A stretch of DNA of 44,169 bases, taken from NCBI GenBank assembly GCA_903842945.1, contig CAIMNS010000099.1:1-44169 (forward strand), written 5' to 3'. This stretch comes from an uncultured Burkholderiales bacterium (GTDB lineage Bacteria; Pseudomonadota; Gammaproteobacteria; Burkholderiales; Burkholderiaceae_C). Positions 19,591 through 28,163 of this stretch are shown one piece after another (positions within the stretch are counted from its first letter, which is position 1; each line of letters begins with the position of its first letter). The notes beneath the pieces are model-generated. The model made no database searches, was not told where the DNA came from, and saw only the letters and a program-made list of their open reading frames with translations. A program made the position numbers and the translations under genes.

Positions 19591-20004
19591 AGGATAAATT
19601 TCTAAAGACTCAAAGTCTGCAATCATAACTTCTAAGCGACCTAAAAGTTTTAGAGGCCCTAAGCGATATGACCCAGGAGGTTCAAGGTGCGTCAGCTTGT
19701 TTGGTCGCAGAATAAAAAATCAGTCACCCCAAGACCAGGGGATATCAGTGCCAAACTGCCTGGTCTCAATTTTGCTTATAGATCATTGTTGCCATGCTTA
19801 AAAACGGCAGATTTTGTCAATTGAGCTAAAAATAATGAACTTATGTATTAATATTCGATTAATATTTAGGTCATTTTGCTTTAGTAAAGTTTTGGTCTGT
19901 CGATCAATGATTGGGGAAAACTGTCGGTTTGCATGGCTTTTTAAAGCAATGTGTCAATACTTTGTCGTTTTAGAGGTGTGTTGGTTTGCATCAATGTGAT
20001 TGAA

Positions 20005-20685
20005 ATGTTTAAAAATAAAAAATTAATGGGGCTGATGATTTCTCTTGCCATCACTTTGTTGATGGCAAGCGTATATCTATTTAGCTTGCAATTGATGGAG
20101 GCATCTCAAGAGCAAGAACCGTCTGAAGAGGTAGAGCAAGAAGTTAAAGTCGCAAACGTTTCTGCGCAAGAAGGCGCCAAGTCAGATGAAGAGGCGTCCT
20201 CCTCGCTTGAATCGAAGGTCAAAATTGTGGGTCCTGGCTCAGACAAGCACCAAGAGACGGCTCAAGAGAAAAAAAATGAAGTTAAAAGTGAGGCCAAACT
20301 GGACAAGCGTTCAGTCGACTCAAGTCCTAAAACTGAATCAAAACAGGAGGTGAAAATGGCCTCACCAATGGAAGATCAAGTCAAGGAAGAACTGAAATTA
20401 GAAGCACCAAGTGAAGTGGCGGGTGTAGACTCATCAAAAAAATATCGACCCAGAATCATCGGGCGGTGTAAGGTGTTGTTTGATAGGTTCAACAAGGTGG
20501 AACTGCAACCCAATCAGTACCACGCATTTGCATACAGTTTTGACGGTAAAAGTGGATACTGCGCTGATTCTGGGAGGCAAGCTTCTATGAAGTTGGCCAA
20601 AGAAATCGCCTTGTCTGATTGTGAAAAAAACAAAGCGTCGGCAGAAAGTTATGCCCCATGCTTTATTTACTCAATTGAAAAGTAG
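20005..20685 (+). CDS. Hypothetical membrane-anchored protein: N-terminal TM, Lys/Glu-rich linker, C-terminal 4-Cys domain
   Basis: Start ATG 20005 (MFKNKKLMGLMISLAITLLMASVYLFSLQL). Charged low-complexity region, then CKVLFDRFNKVELQPNQYHAFAYSFDGKSGYCADSGRQASMKLAKEIALSDCEKNKASAESYAPCFIYSIEK, a pattern seen in small periplasmic Cys domains. Confidence 0.75.
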   Translation: MFKNKKLMGLMISLAITLLMASVYLFSLQLMEASQEQEPSEEVEQEVKVANVSAQEGAKSDEEASSSLESKVKIVGPGSDKHQETAQEKKNEVKSEAKLDKRSVDSSPKTESKQEVKMASPMEDQVKEELKLEAPSEVAGVDSSKKYRPRIIGRCKVLFDRFNKVELQPNQYHAFAYSFDGKSGYCADSGRQASMKLAKEIALSDCEKNKASAESYAPCFIYSIEK

Positions 20686-20699
20686 ATGGAGGTCTAAGC

Positions 20700-22046
20700 A
20701 TGAACTGCGATAAATGTGGTAAACCTAATTCCCCTCAGGCCAAATTTTGTGGCAAGTGTGGCTTTGGCTTCAAGGCCTTGGTCTCTGAGAGTGCGATCGT
20801 GGAAAAGGAGTTGTCTGAGCGGTCTGACTCTTCGAGTGAACGTGCCTTGCAGCGAAGTCTTGACGAGAACATAGAGATCAAAGGCACTTCATCCATTGAG
20901 TCAAATCTTCGAGATGTCATCTCGACGCCTGCCACTGATGTCGCTTTTGAAGCCAGCGACAAAGCCATTTCAGAGTTCAATCATTCGGCGGGTGATTTGA
21001 AGTCGTTGATCAACTCACAATTTAACAACAATTACTCTAACCAAACTGCCATCAAAAAATATTTGGATGCGCATACAGAGCAATTGAAAGCCATTACTTT
21101 TCAGCTAGAAAATATTAAAAACTTTCAAGCTACGATCAATTATGAATTGATCATCAATGAGATCAACGACAAGTACAAAGCCATCGTTCAAAGGATGGAG
21201 GATCGAGACGCTGGAATTTTGACCGATCCCACTCAAAGCTTGGGATCCTTGCTAGATGATGTAGACGAAAAAACTCATTTTTTGTTCGAAAAAATCAATT
21301 CTCTGTTGATTTCACACAATCATCAGTTGATGAATAATTTTGAATCCATCTTGCAAAATGTTCATCACCAAAATGACAGCACATTCACTTTGCTGGAAGG
21401 TCAATTTAATCACCAAAACAGTGAAATACAGGCCGCATTGAACAAGTCTTTTGAGAACTTTGAAACCAAGGCGATTCAAGAAAACATCAATATCGAGGCC
21501 AGATTGTTGGACTTGGTCAATGAGATCAAGCAGCAGTCCAAAGATGCAGATCATGAACTTTTGGAGCGTCTCAACACTTTGGAAGAGTTGGTGGGCGCCT
21601 CTGGGTTTTCAACTTCCGCTGAGGCGGGCTCAATCAACGTGGATGTTATTTCAAAGCAAATGAAATCCTTGGCGCTGACGAGTCATGAAAAACTAGCTAA
21701 TTTAATTTCCAGCAGTCACACGAGCTTAGGCATTGAACTCGCAAGCGATCTCAATGAAATGATTGATGAGCGGATGAAATCTCTCAAGTTGGACTTGGAT
21801 AAGTCTTTGACTGAAATAAAGAAAGACAAGACACTGACCAAAGAAATGTTCAAATCGGTCGTGACACCCAGTGAATTTAATCCGGAAGGCTCTGATGGTT
21901 GGATAACATTTTTGACCGGTTTGTTGAGTGGTTGCGCGGTGGTCTTGGCAAGTTTGGCCATTTATAACTTTGTCTCCCACTCCTCGGACGCTCAGGTTGA
22001 AAAAGCTCCTAAAGCGGCTGTTTCGAAGTCCCACAAACGCGAATAA
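20700..22046 (+). CDS. Zinc-ribbon protein with long coiled-coil-like region and C-terminal TM anchor
   Basis: N-terminus MNCDKCGKPNSPQAKFCGKCG (CxxC...CxxC), ~350 aa hydrophilic helical region, GWITFLTGLLSGCAVVLASLAIYNFVS near the C-terminus. The upstream GGAGG at 20689-20693 is a plausible RBS. Confidence 0.82.
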   Translation: MNCDKCGKPNSPQAKFCGKCGFGFKALVSESAIVEKELSERSDSSSERALQRSLDENIEIKGTSSIESNLRDVISTPATDVAFEASDKAISEFNHSAGDLKSLINSQFNNNYSNQTAIKKYLDAHTEQLKAITFQLENIKNFQATINYELIINEINDKYKAIVQRMEDRDAGILTDPTQSLGSLLDDVDEKTHFLFEKINSLLISHNHQLMNNFESILQNVHHQNDSTFTLLEGQFNHQNSEIQAALNKSFENFETKAIQENINIEARLLDLVNEIKQQSKDADHELLERLNTLEELVGASGFSTSAEAGSINVDVISKQMKSLALTSHEKLANLISSSHTSLGIELASDLNEMIDERMKSLKLDLDKSLTEIKKDKTLTKEMFKSVVTPSEFNPEGSDGWITFLTGLLSGCAVVLASLAIYNFVSHSSDAQVEKAPKAAVSKSHKRE

Positions 22047-22063
22047 AAGAGCGAAGTACCCCT

Positions 22064-22747
22064 ATGTCACTCAAGCCCTGCTTTTCATGCGGTTTTGAAA
22101 ACCCCGTTGAACATTTGTTCTGCGAGAACTGCGGCGTGAGCTTGTCCGACTCGATCATTGCACCGGTATATATCAACACCCTCAAGCATGACAGCCAGTT
22201 GATCAGTTTGAATGTTTTTTATCGCCGGGTTTGGTACTGGTTTTTGATGATCATTGCGGCATCCTTGACGTATTGGTATTTTCCAGATATCAACGTCACT
22301 TACTGGACCGCTGGTGTAGGTTTGTTCATTTCCTTTTTGGTCCCCTATCGATACGACAGCATCATTCGGCAGCCGATTCCAACAGAGATTTTGTCTAAAA
22401 ACATCATCGCCTATGGCCCTTCTTACAAAAGAGGTTGTTTTTTCTTTTCCTCTGGTTTGATTTATTTTTTGGATGATGGATTTTTTTACAAATCCTACTC
22501 CATCAAAGGTGATACTTATTTTCTATTTATCGAAAAATCCAGTATCGACTTCATCACCTCTCACGATCGATTGCCGATTGGCCGTTCCTCCTCCAAAATG
22601 TCCGTTCACACCAAATCTGGTGCCGTTCATCAATTCAATCTCTATCAAAGAGAGTTGTGGTTGTTGACTTTCTACCAATTTGGTTTGAAGGTTTTTGCCG
22701 GCAACATGAGTTTTCAAATGCCTAAGCAAGCCACTGAAGAGTCCTAG
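22064..22747 (+). CDS. Zinc-ribbon membrane protein (two TM segments, C-terminal beta-rich domain)
   Basis: MSLKPCFSCGFENPVEHLFCENCGVSLSD; TMs in VWYWFLMIIAASLTYWYF and VTYWTAGVGLFISFLVPYRY; C-terminal SGLIYFLDDGFFYKSYSIKGDTYFLFIEKSSIDFITS... is beta-rich. Confidence 0.8.
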   Translation: MSLKPCFSCGFENPVEHLFCENCGVSLSDSIIAPVYINTLKHDSQLISLNVFYRRVWYWFLMIIAASLTYWYFPDINVTYWTAGVGLFISFLVPYRYDSIIRQPIPTEILSKNIIAYGPSYKRGCFFFSSGLIYFLDDGFFYKSYSIKGDTYFLFIEKSSIDFITSHDRLPIGRSSSKMSVHTKSGAVHQFNLYQRELWLLTFYQFGLKVFAGNMSFQMPKQATEES

Positions 22748-22964
22748 TCCGAATTTTCAATGCTGACATGGAAAATCGATGCGATAAGAGGGTTTTGAGT
22801 GGGGTACAACCCATCAATTTCAAAGAAATAGCGCATAAAAGGTGTTTATTTAAATAAAAAGTACTATTAATTATTTTAATTTCTACTTTTCTGTATTTTT
22901 AATTCTTTTTTGTAAACCACATGGGAGATTGGTGCGTTATTTAGTCATCCTATGAGGTATTAGC

Positions 22965-23156
22965 ATGAAAAAGCCATCATTTTTAGCCCAATCCACACTT
23001 GCTGTTATGGAAAGAGGCTGTCATTATGTGAGTTCTGAGAAAACCAACATCAAAGAAACATTTGATCGAATCAGAGCTGAAATGGCTCAAGAGGCTGAGC
23101 AAAAAAGTCGTCCTGTTGCGAGAATTTATTCCGGTTTTAGGGCCATCAAGGCTTAA
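22965..23156 (+). CDS. Small protein of unknown function (63 aa)
   Basis: ATG start preceded by GAGG (about 8 nt spacing). Hydrophilic C-terminal half (KETFDRIRAEMAQEAEQKSRPVARIYSGFRAIKA). Preceded by an AT-rich, promoter-like tract. Confidence 0.55.
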   Translation: MKKPSFLAQSTLAVMERGCHYVSSEKTNIKETFDRIRAEMAQEAEQKSRPVARIYSGFRAIKA

Positions 23157-23617
23157 TTTTCTTTGGCCAGCGGGTTTTGGCAAATGTCACTGCCTTGCTT
23201 TTTATAGCACGTGCAGATGAGGACGTAGCTTTTGACCTTGTCCTTGCTTAGATTTTTGATGCTTCCTTGCTTGATTTGGGAGCTTGCAATGTAGAGTTTA
23301 GGCGCAAGGGTTGCAGGTGTTGGAGTTGCACTGTTTTGAAACGTCACACTCAAGCCTTTGCAATTGATTGGAAACTTCAACGTGTTTTTGATCCGAACCA
23401 AAAACGTCTGAGCGTCGTCCTTAGGCCACCCAGTTTGAAGCTCCAGGCGTCCCATGTCAGAAGAGCTCAGTTGAACCTCATTGAATTGGCTAAGGGTGCT
23501 TGAAAGGGATTGGCCAAAAGTGCACCCGCTCCAAGCCCCTGTGAGCAACACCCCATATAAGAAGCACTTAAAATGAGCCTTTAAAGGATGCTCGCGTTGG
23601 ATGTAAAACTTGTTCAT
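23153..23617 (-). CDS. Hypothetical secreted protein/possible lipoprotein
   Basis: MNKFYIQREHPLKAHFKCFLYGVLLTGAWSGCTFGQ signal-like N-terminus; no recognised domain. Confidence 0.6.
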   Translation of the reverse strand: MNKFYIQREHPLKAHFKCFLYGVLLTGAWSGCTFGQSLSSTLSQFNEVQLSSSDMGRLELQTGWPKDDAQTFLVRIKNTLKFPINCKGLSVTFQNSATPTPATLAPKLYIASSQIKQGSIKNLSKDKVKSYVLICTCYKKQGSDICQNPLAKEN

Positions 23618-23791
23618 GGCCGGTTAGAGTCTTAGATCTTTTGACCGTCAAATTTTAATACGCCCTATTTATATCCCTTTTTGAGCAAAGCCCATTTAAA
23701 TTCCTAGTCTTTTTAAGTCACAATTGTCACATTAGCGAAACCCCTTTTGGAAGTAAGCAGGGCTTTAAGATGATTTCCTTTTTTGGTTTAG

Positions 23792-26506
23792 ATGACAATG
23801 GCCATGACTCAGCTCAACACTGATCGTTTTTCACGTTTCGTTACATTGTTTTCCCAATTGCTTGGCGCGCAGCCGCGCGAGTCCTTGTTGTTGACCCAAG
23901 GCAAAGAGCTGCTCACAGAGCTGGTTCGTTTTGATGATTGGTTGGATCCCGCGTTTTGCCAAGCCGACTCACAAAGGTATCAACAATACCTCTTGCATTT
24001 GGATCCCGCCGAGCGTTTTAGCGTTGTGAGCTTTGTTTGGGCTCCAGGACAGTCAACGCCAATTCACGACCACACCGTTTGGGGCTTGGTGGGTATGCTG
24101 CGTGGTTCAGAAATGTGCCAGCCTTATTCAAAAATGTCTGATGGAAGATGGGCTGCAGCAGGTCTTCAATTGGAAATGTTGCCTGGAGATGTGGAGGTGA
24201 TCAATCCCAAACTAGGCGATGTTCACCGTGTTTGGAATGCCTCTAAGGATCAAGTCTCCATCAGCATCCACGTCTATGGTGGCAATATTGGAACGGTACA
24301 AAGAAGCGTTTACACCCCAGAGGGGGGGAGACAACTTTTTGTCTCTGGCTACAGTCCTGTTCCTTTGAGCTTTGATCAAAGGATGTCACAGGGAGCGTCT
24401 TTTTCGCCTCCAGCGCGTGCGTTTGCATCTGATCCCGATGTCGGTGCCGGTGGTGTGGCCTCTCAGAGCTCGCTGCAGCAGCCAGTGATCAAGTCTTGGA
24501 TGGCCAAATCGGCTGCTGAGCAAATCACTCAACTCGCACCCATTAAAAACGCACAAAGCCAATTCAAGCCCGCACCCGCTAGTGCGCCTATTTCTCCAGC
24601 CAACAGCACCTCTGCCTTGGATGAATCACTCAAAAAGAAAATCAACATAGAGCCGCAGTCCAATTTGACACCCTTTGAACGTGGCTCAGCGTTAGCCAAG
24701 ACACCATCTGGTCTTGGTGTTGCGCGTGCCCAAGCTCCTCACAGCGCGAGCTTTGTTGCGTCGCCACAAAAAGCTCTGATCGAGCCACAATGGCCCATCC
24801 TGAAGGATCAGGTCGAGAGTGATTTGCAAGCCTCGCAGGCGCCATCTTTCACGCCAAATGCACCTCAAGCTCAACTTAACCCAGTGGCTTCTCAGAGCGA
24901 CAAGATAGATACCGTCGATCAACGTTTTATTTCAAGTGAATGGGTGAGGGCAAGATTGCTCAGTCGGCAAGAATTGGCCTTGATTGATGTTCGCGAGGAG
25001 GATCCGTTTGCCAAGGCGCATCCTTTGTTTGCTGCCAATTTTCCCCTGTCCTCTATTGAAATGAATGCGTATCGAAGAATTCCAAGGCGAAGTACACCTA
25101 TTGTGGTTTATGACAACCATGAAGGCTTGGCCGAGACAGCTGTTGAAATTTTAAAATCCATGGGGTATGAGTTTGTCAGGGAGTTGCGCGGTGGACTCAA
25201 AGGATGGATGGAGTCCGCAGGAGAGGTCTTTCAAGACGTGAATGTGCCCAGCAAATCTTTTGGTGAGTTGGTGCAAGTTAAAAAACAAACACCCAAGGTC
25301 AGTGCTCAGCAGTTGAAGGCATGGATCGATCAAAATGCAGATGTGGTGGTGTTGGATGCAAGACGTTTTGATGAGTACCAAACCATGTCCATACCCACAG
25401 GTGTGAGTGTGCCGGGTGGGGAGTTGGTTTTGCGAGCCAGGGCCATGGCACCCAATGCAACCACCCGTATCGTTGTGAATTGTGCGGGTCGAACCAGAAG
25501 CATCATTGGGGCTCAATCTTTGGTCAATGCGGGCTTGCCCAACCCCGTTTGTGCACTTGAAAATGGCACCATCGGTTGGACCTTGGCTGGTCAGGCGTTG
25601 GTCTCAGGAAGCGCAGAGCAATTCAAACCAGTCACTGAAGAGGACTTGTCGAAATCGAAGCTGTCGGCACTTTCAGTGGCCATTCGCACGGGCGTCAAAC
25701 GAATTGATCGTGATGAACTGTCAGCCATGCAACAAGATCCTTTGAACACCACATATTTATTTGATGTGCGTACACAAGAGGAGTACTTGGCCGGACATTT
25801 GCCAAAGGCCATTCATGCACCAGGTGGCCAATTGGTCCAAGAGACCGATCATTTTGCCCCAGTACGTGGGGCAAAATTGGTCGTTTATGACACGGATGGA
25901 GTGCGAGCTCATATGACCGCCTCTTGGTTGGCTCAAATGGGGTGGAAGACATTTGTGGTCAAGGACCTCAGAGCCAGTGATTTGCTTCAACGAACTGTCG
26001 AAGTCGAATTGCCTAAGGTTCCTAAGATCTTCAATGAGGTGAAGCCAAGTGTATTGAAAGAGTGGTTGAGCAATCGATCCAATTTGACCTTGGTGATTGA
26101 CGTGGGCTCAAGCGCAGAATACGTCAAGGCACATATTCCTGGAGCTTGGTGGATTTTGCGCTCACGAATGAAAGAAGACTTTCAAAGAGTTCACAAGGCC
26201 AATCGCTACGTGGTGACCTCTCAAAATGGACGCGCCGCGCAATTTGCTGCACAAACTTTGAAATCTTGTGTCAAGTCCCATGTGGATGTATTGGTTCTGG
26301 AAGGGGGCACCCAAGCTTGGATCAGCGAGGGCTTTTCCACCCAACAAGGGGATTCTTATTTGGCCAGTCCGAAGATCGATCGCTATCAACGTCCCTATGA
26401 GGGCACGAACAACAGCCAAGCTGCAATGCAAGCCTATCTAGACTGGGAATTTGGGTTGGTCGATCAATTGGCTAGGGATGGGACCCACGGCTTCAATGTC
26501 ATTTAA
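23792..26506 (+). CDS. Cysteine dioxygenase-like domain fused to four rhodanese-like domains
   Basis: CDO motifs GQSTPIHDH (GX5HXH) and HRVWN (HX3N). A Pro/Ala/Gln/Ser-rich linker is followed by rhodanese-like modules near 24.92-25.22, 25.30-25.61, 25.70-25.98 and 26.03-26.34 kb. Confidence 0.9.
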   Translation: MTMAMTQLNTDRFSRFVTLFSQLLGAQPRESLLLTQGKELLTELVRFDDWLDPAFCQADSQRYQQYLLHLDPAERFSVVSFVWAPGQSTPIHDHTVWGLVGMLRGSEMCQPYSKMSDGRWAAAGLQLEMLPGDVEVINPKLGDVHRVWNASKDQVSISIHVYGGNIGTVQRSVYTPEGGRQLFVSGYSPVPLSFDQRMSQGASFSPPARAFASDPDVGAGGVASQSSLQQPVIKSWMAKSAAEQITQLAPIKNAQSQFKPAPASAPISPANSTSALDESLKKKINIEPQSNLTPFERGSALAKTPSGLGVARAQAPHSASFVASPQKALIEPQWPILKDQVESDLQASQAPSFTPNAPQAQLNPVASQSDKIDTVDQRFISSEWVRARLLSRQELALIDVREEDPFAKAHPLFAANFPLSSIEMNAYRRIPRRSTPIVVYDNHEGLAETAVEILKSMGYEFVRELRGGLKGWMESAGEVFQDVNVPSKSFGELVQVKKQTPKVSAQQLKAWIDQNADVVVLDARRFDEYQTMSIPTGVSVPGGELVLRARAMAPNATTRIVVNCAGRTRSIIGAQSLVNAGLPNPVCALENGTIGWTLAGQALVSGSAEQFKPVTEEDLSKSKLSALSVAIRTGVKRIDRDELSAMQQDPLNTTYLFDVRTQEEYLAGHLPKAIHAPGGQLVQETDHFAPVRGAKLVVYDTDGVRAHMTASWLAQMGWKTFVVKDLRASDLLQRTVEVELPKVPKIFNEVKPSVLKEWLSNRSNLTLVIDVGSSAEYVKAHIPGAWWILRSRMKEDFQRVHKANRYVVTSQNGRAAQFAAQTLKSCVKSHVDVLVLEGGTQAWISEGFSTQQGDSYLASPKIDRYQRPYEGTNNSQAAMQAYLDWEFGLVDQLARDGTHGFNVI

Positions 26507-27030
26507 AACTGCATTGCAGACCAGTTGAAAATCGAGTTGGGACCCATTGGCAACTTGTTGATGGTCATGGGCTTGAGTTTGAATCGATTCTGGCTGTCAA
26601 ATTGATGGCTTTCAAAGCTAGGTTGTCCAGCCAAACAAAGTTCGATGGCTTTTTGTAATGTCATCTCTGAAAGAAAACGCTCACTGATGCGTTGAAATTC
26701 TAAGAACAAAGACTGTTGGCAAATAGCCTGACCAGTGGATGTCTCTGCTTGGGTTTTGATGCTTGTGCTTGTGTCTGCAAGTTCGAAAATCTGAGCCACA
26801 TCCCAAAGCGTTATCTCAGAAACAGGGCGCGAGATGAAGTAGCCGCCTCCTGGTCCTTTGAAGGACTGAATGAGCTTGGCGGATTTGAGGCCTGCAAATA
26901 TTTGCTCCAGGCATGAAATTGAAAGCTTTAAATGCCCGCAGATTTTTTGTAAGCTCACAGGTCCTTTGGATTGTAAAAATCCCAGCCACACCACTGCGTT
27001 GATTGCGTTGATGGATTTTTTAGACAGCAT
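26503..27030 (-). CDS. Rrf2 family transcriptional regulator
   Basis: MLSKKSINAINAVVWLGFLQSKGPVSLQKICGHLKLSISCLEQIFAGLKSAKLIQSFKGPGGGYFISRPVSEITLWDVAQIFE: Rrf2 wHTH with the conserved S.LEQ...L...KG.GGGY pattern. Confidence 0.92.
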   Translation of the reverse strand: MLSKKSINAINAVVWLGFLQSKGPVSLQKICGHLKLSISCLEQIFAGLKSAKLIQSFKGPGGGYFISRPVSEITLWDVAQIFELADTSTSIKTQAETSTGQAICQQSLFLEFQRISERFLSEMTLQKAIELCLAGQPSFESHQFDSQNRFKLKPMTINKLPMGPNSIFNWSAMQF

Positions 27031-27073
27031 TTAAAACTCTTTTTTTGAGTGGATTTGAATTTATTATCGCCTA

Positions 27074-27150
27074 TTTTGAGTAGATTTTCTTGCGTATTCA
27101 CCAGAAAAAATACTAAAAATGTAATTTAATTTTTATTAATCTACTCAAAA
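27074..27150. repeat. 13-bp perfect inverted repeat TTTTGAGTAGATT...AATCTACTCAAAA upstream of the Rrf2 gene
   Basis: Read directly: left arm 27074-27086, right arm 27138-27150. A related direct copy TTTTGAGTGGATTT lies at 27043-27056. Confidence 0.8.
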
Positions 27151-27417
27151 CTTATTCATTCGGTCAATTCAATTCAAATCATTTCAGGGTAGGGGGATTT
27201 CTTGGGCCAAGCTTGAGGGCATGTGCACTTGATCTGAAGCCTCTATGGGGGGCTGGTGAGGCCGTCACGACAAGGCTTGTGGCAACTATATAATTTAAAA
27301 ATGTCGTCTCGACAAGACCATGCCTATGGCAGGCTTGGAGCATGAAGGCTGTCAGGTCTCTTTGGCGGTGCAAATGACGTCAAGCGCAACATTTCATAAC
27401 CCATTCATTGCATCTGT

Positions 27418-28116
27418 ATGTTTGTTAAACCACGAATTTTGGCGTTTGACACCTTTGGGACTGTCGTGGATTGGCATGGCAGCATCGTTAAAGAAGTGGG
27501 GGAGATGTTTCCGACTCTTGACGCGGATGCCTTTGCCAAAGCATGGAGATCACAATACCACCCGATGATGCAAAAGGTGATGAGACAAGAGTTGCCATGG
27601 ACCAAAATTGATGACTTGCATAGAACCATTCTTAATCAAATTTTGGATGATTTTGGAGTCTCCCATTTGAACGAACCTGAGAGGCATCATTTGAATTTGG
27701 TCTGGCACAGGCTCAAGCCTTGGCCCGATTCGGTCGCAGGTTTGAAAAAATTAAAGTCTCATTTCGTCATTGCACCCTTGTCAAATGGAAATTTCAGCTT
27801 GCTCACCAACATGTCCAAGCGTGCCAATTTGCCCTGGGATTGCATCTTGAGCGCAGAACTTTTTAAGGCGTACAAACCTGACCCTAAAACTTATTTGGGT
27901 GTGGTTGAACTCTTTGAGGTCAAACCCATTGAAGTGATGATGGTGGCTGCGCACGCAAGTGATCTGCATGCGGCAAAGTCTTGTGGACTTCAAACAGCCT
28001 TTGTCCATCGCCCTCTTGAATGGGGCTTGAACCCTGCAGAACCAGTTTTGATGCATGACGAGTTTGATCTCGCTTGCTCAAGCATTGAGGACTTGGCTAT
28101 CAAGCTAGGTTGCTAG
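27418..28116 (+). CDS. HAD superfamily hydrolase, haloacid dehalogenase type II-like
   Basis: ILAFDTFGTVVDWHGSIVKEVG, FVIAPLSNGNFSLL, SAELFKAYKPDPKTYLGVVELF, MVAAHASDLHAAKSCGLQTAFVHRPLEWG. Confidence 0.92.
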   Translation: MFVKPRILAFDTFGTVVDWHGSIVKEVGEMFPTLDADAFAKAWRSQYHPMMQKVMRQELPWTKIDDLHRTILNQILDDFGVSHLNEPERHHLNLVWHRLKPWPDSVAGLKKLKSHFVIAPLSNGNFSLLTNMSKRANLPWDCILSAELFKAYKPDPKTYLGVVELFEVKPIEVMMVAAHASDLHAAKSCGLQTAFVHRPLEWGLNPAEPVLMHDEFDLACSSIEDLAIKLGC

Positions 28117-28163
28117 TGTTTTTGAGCCCAATGCACATGCGCCGCGAATCGATCAATACCGAC

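Noticed and set aside
19848-19866. TTAATATTcgaTTAATATT direct repeat
   Set aside because: Short AT-rich repeat in an AT-rich intergenic region; could easily arise by chance.
19681-23160. Possible genomic island or prophage remnant around the zinc-ribbon cassette
   Set aside because: AT-rich flanks were noticed, but no integrase, transposase, tRNA or flanking direct repeats were found.
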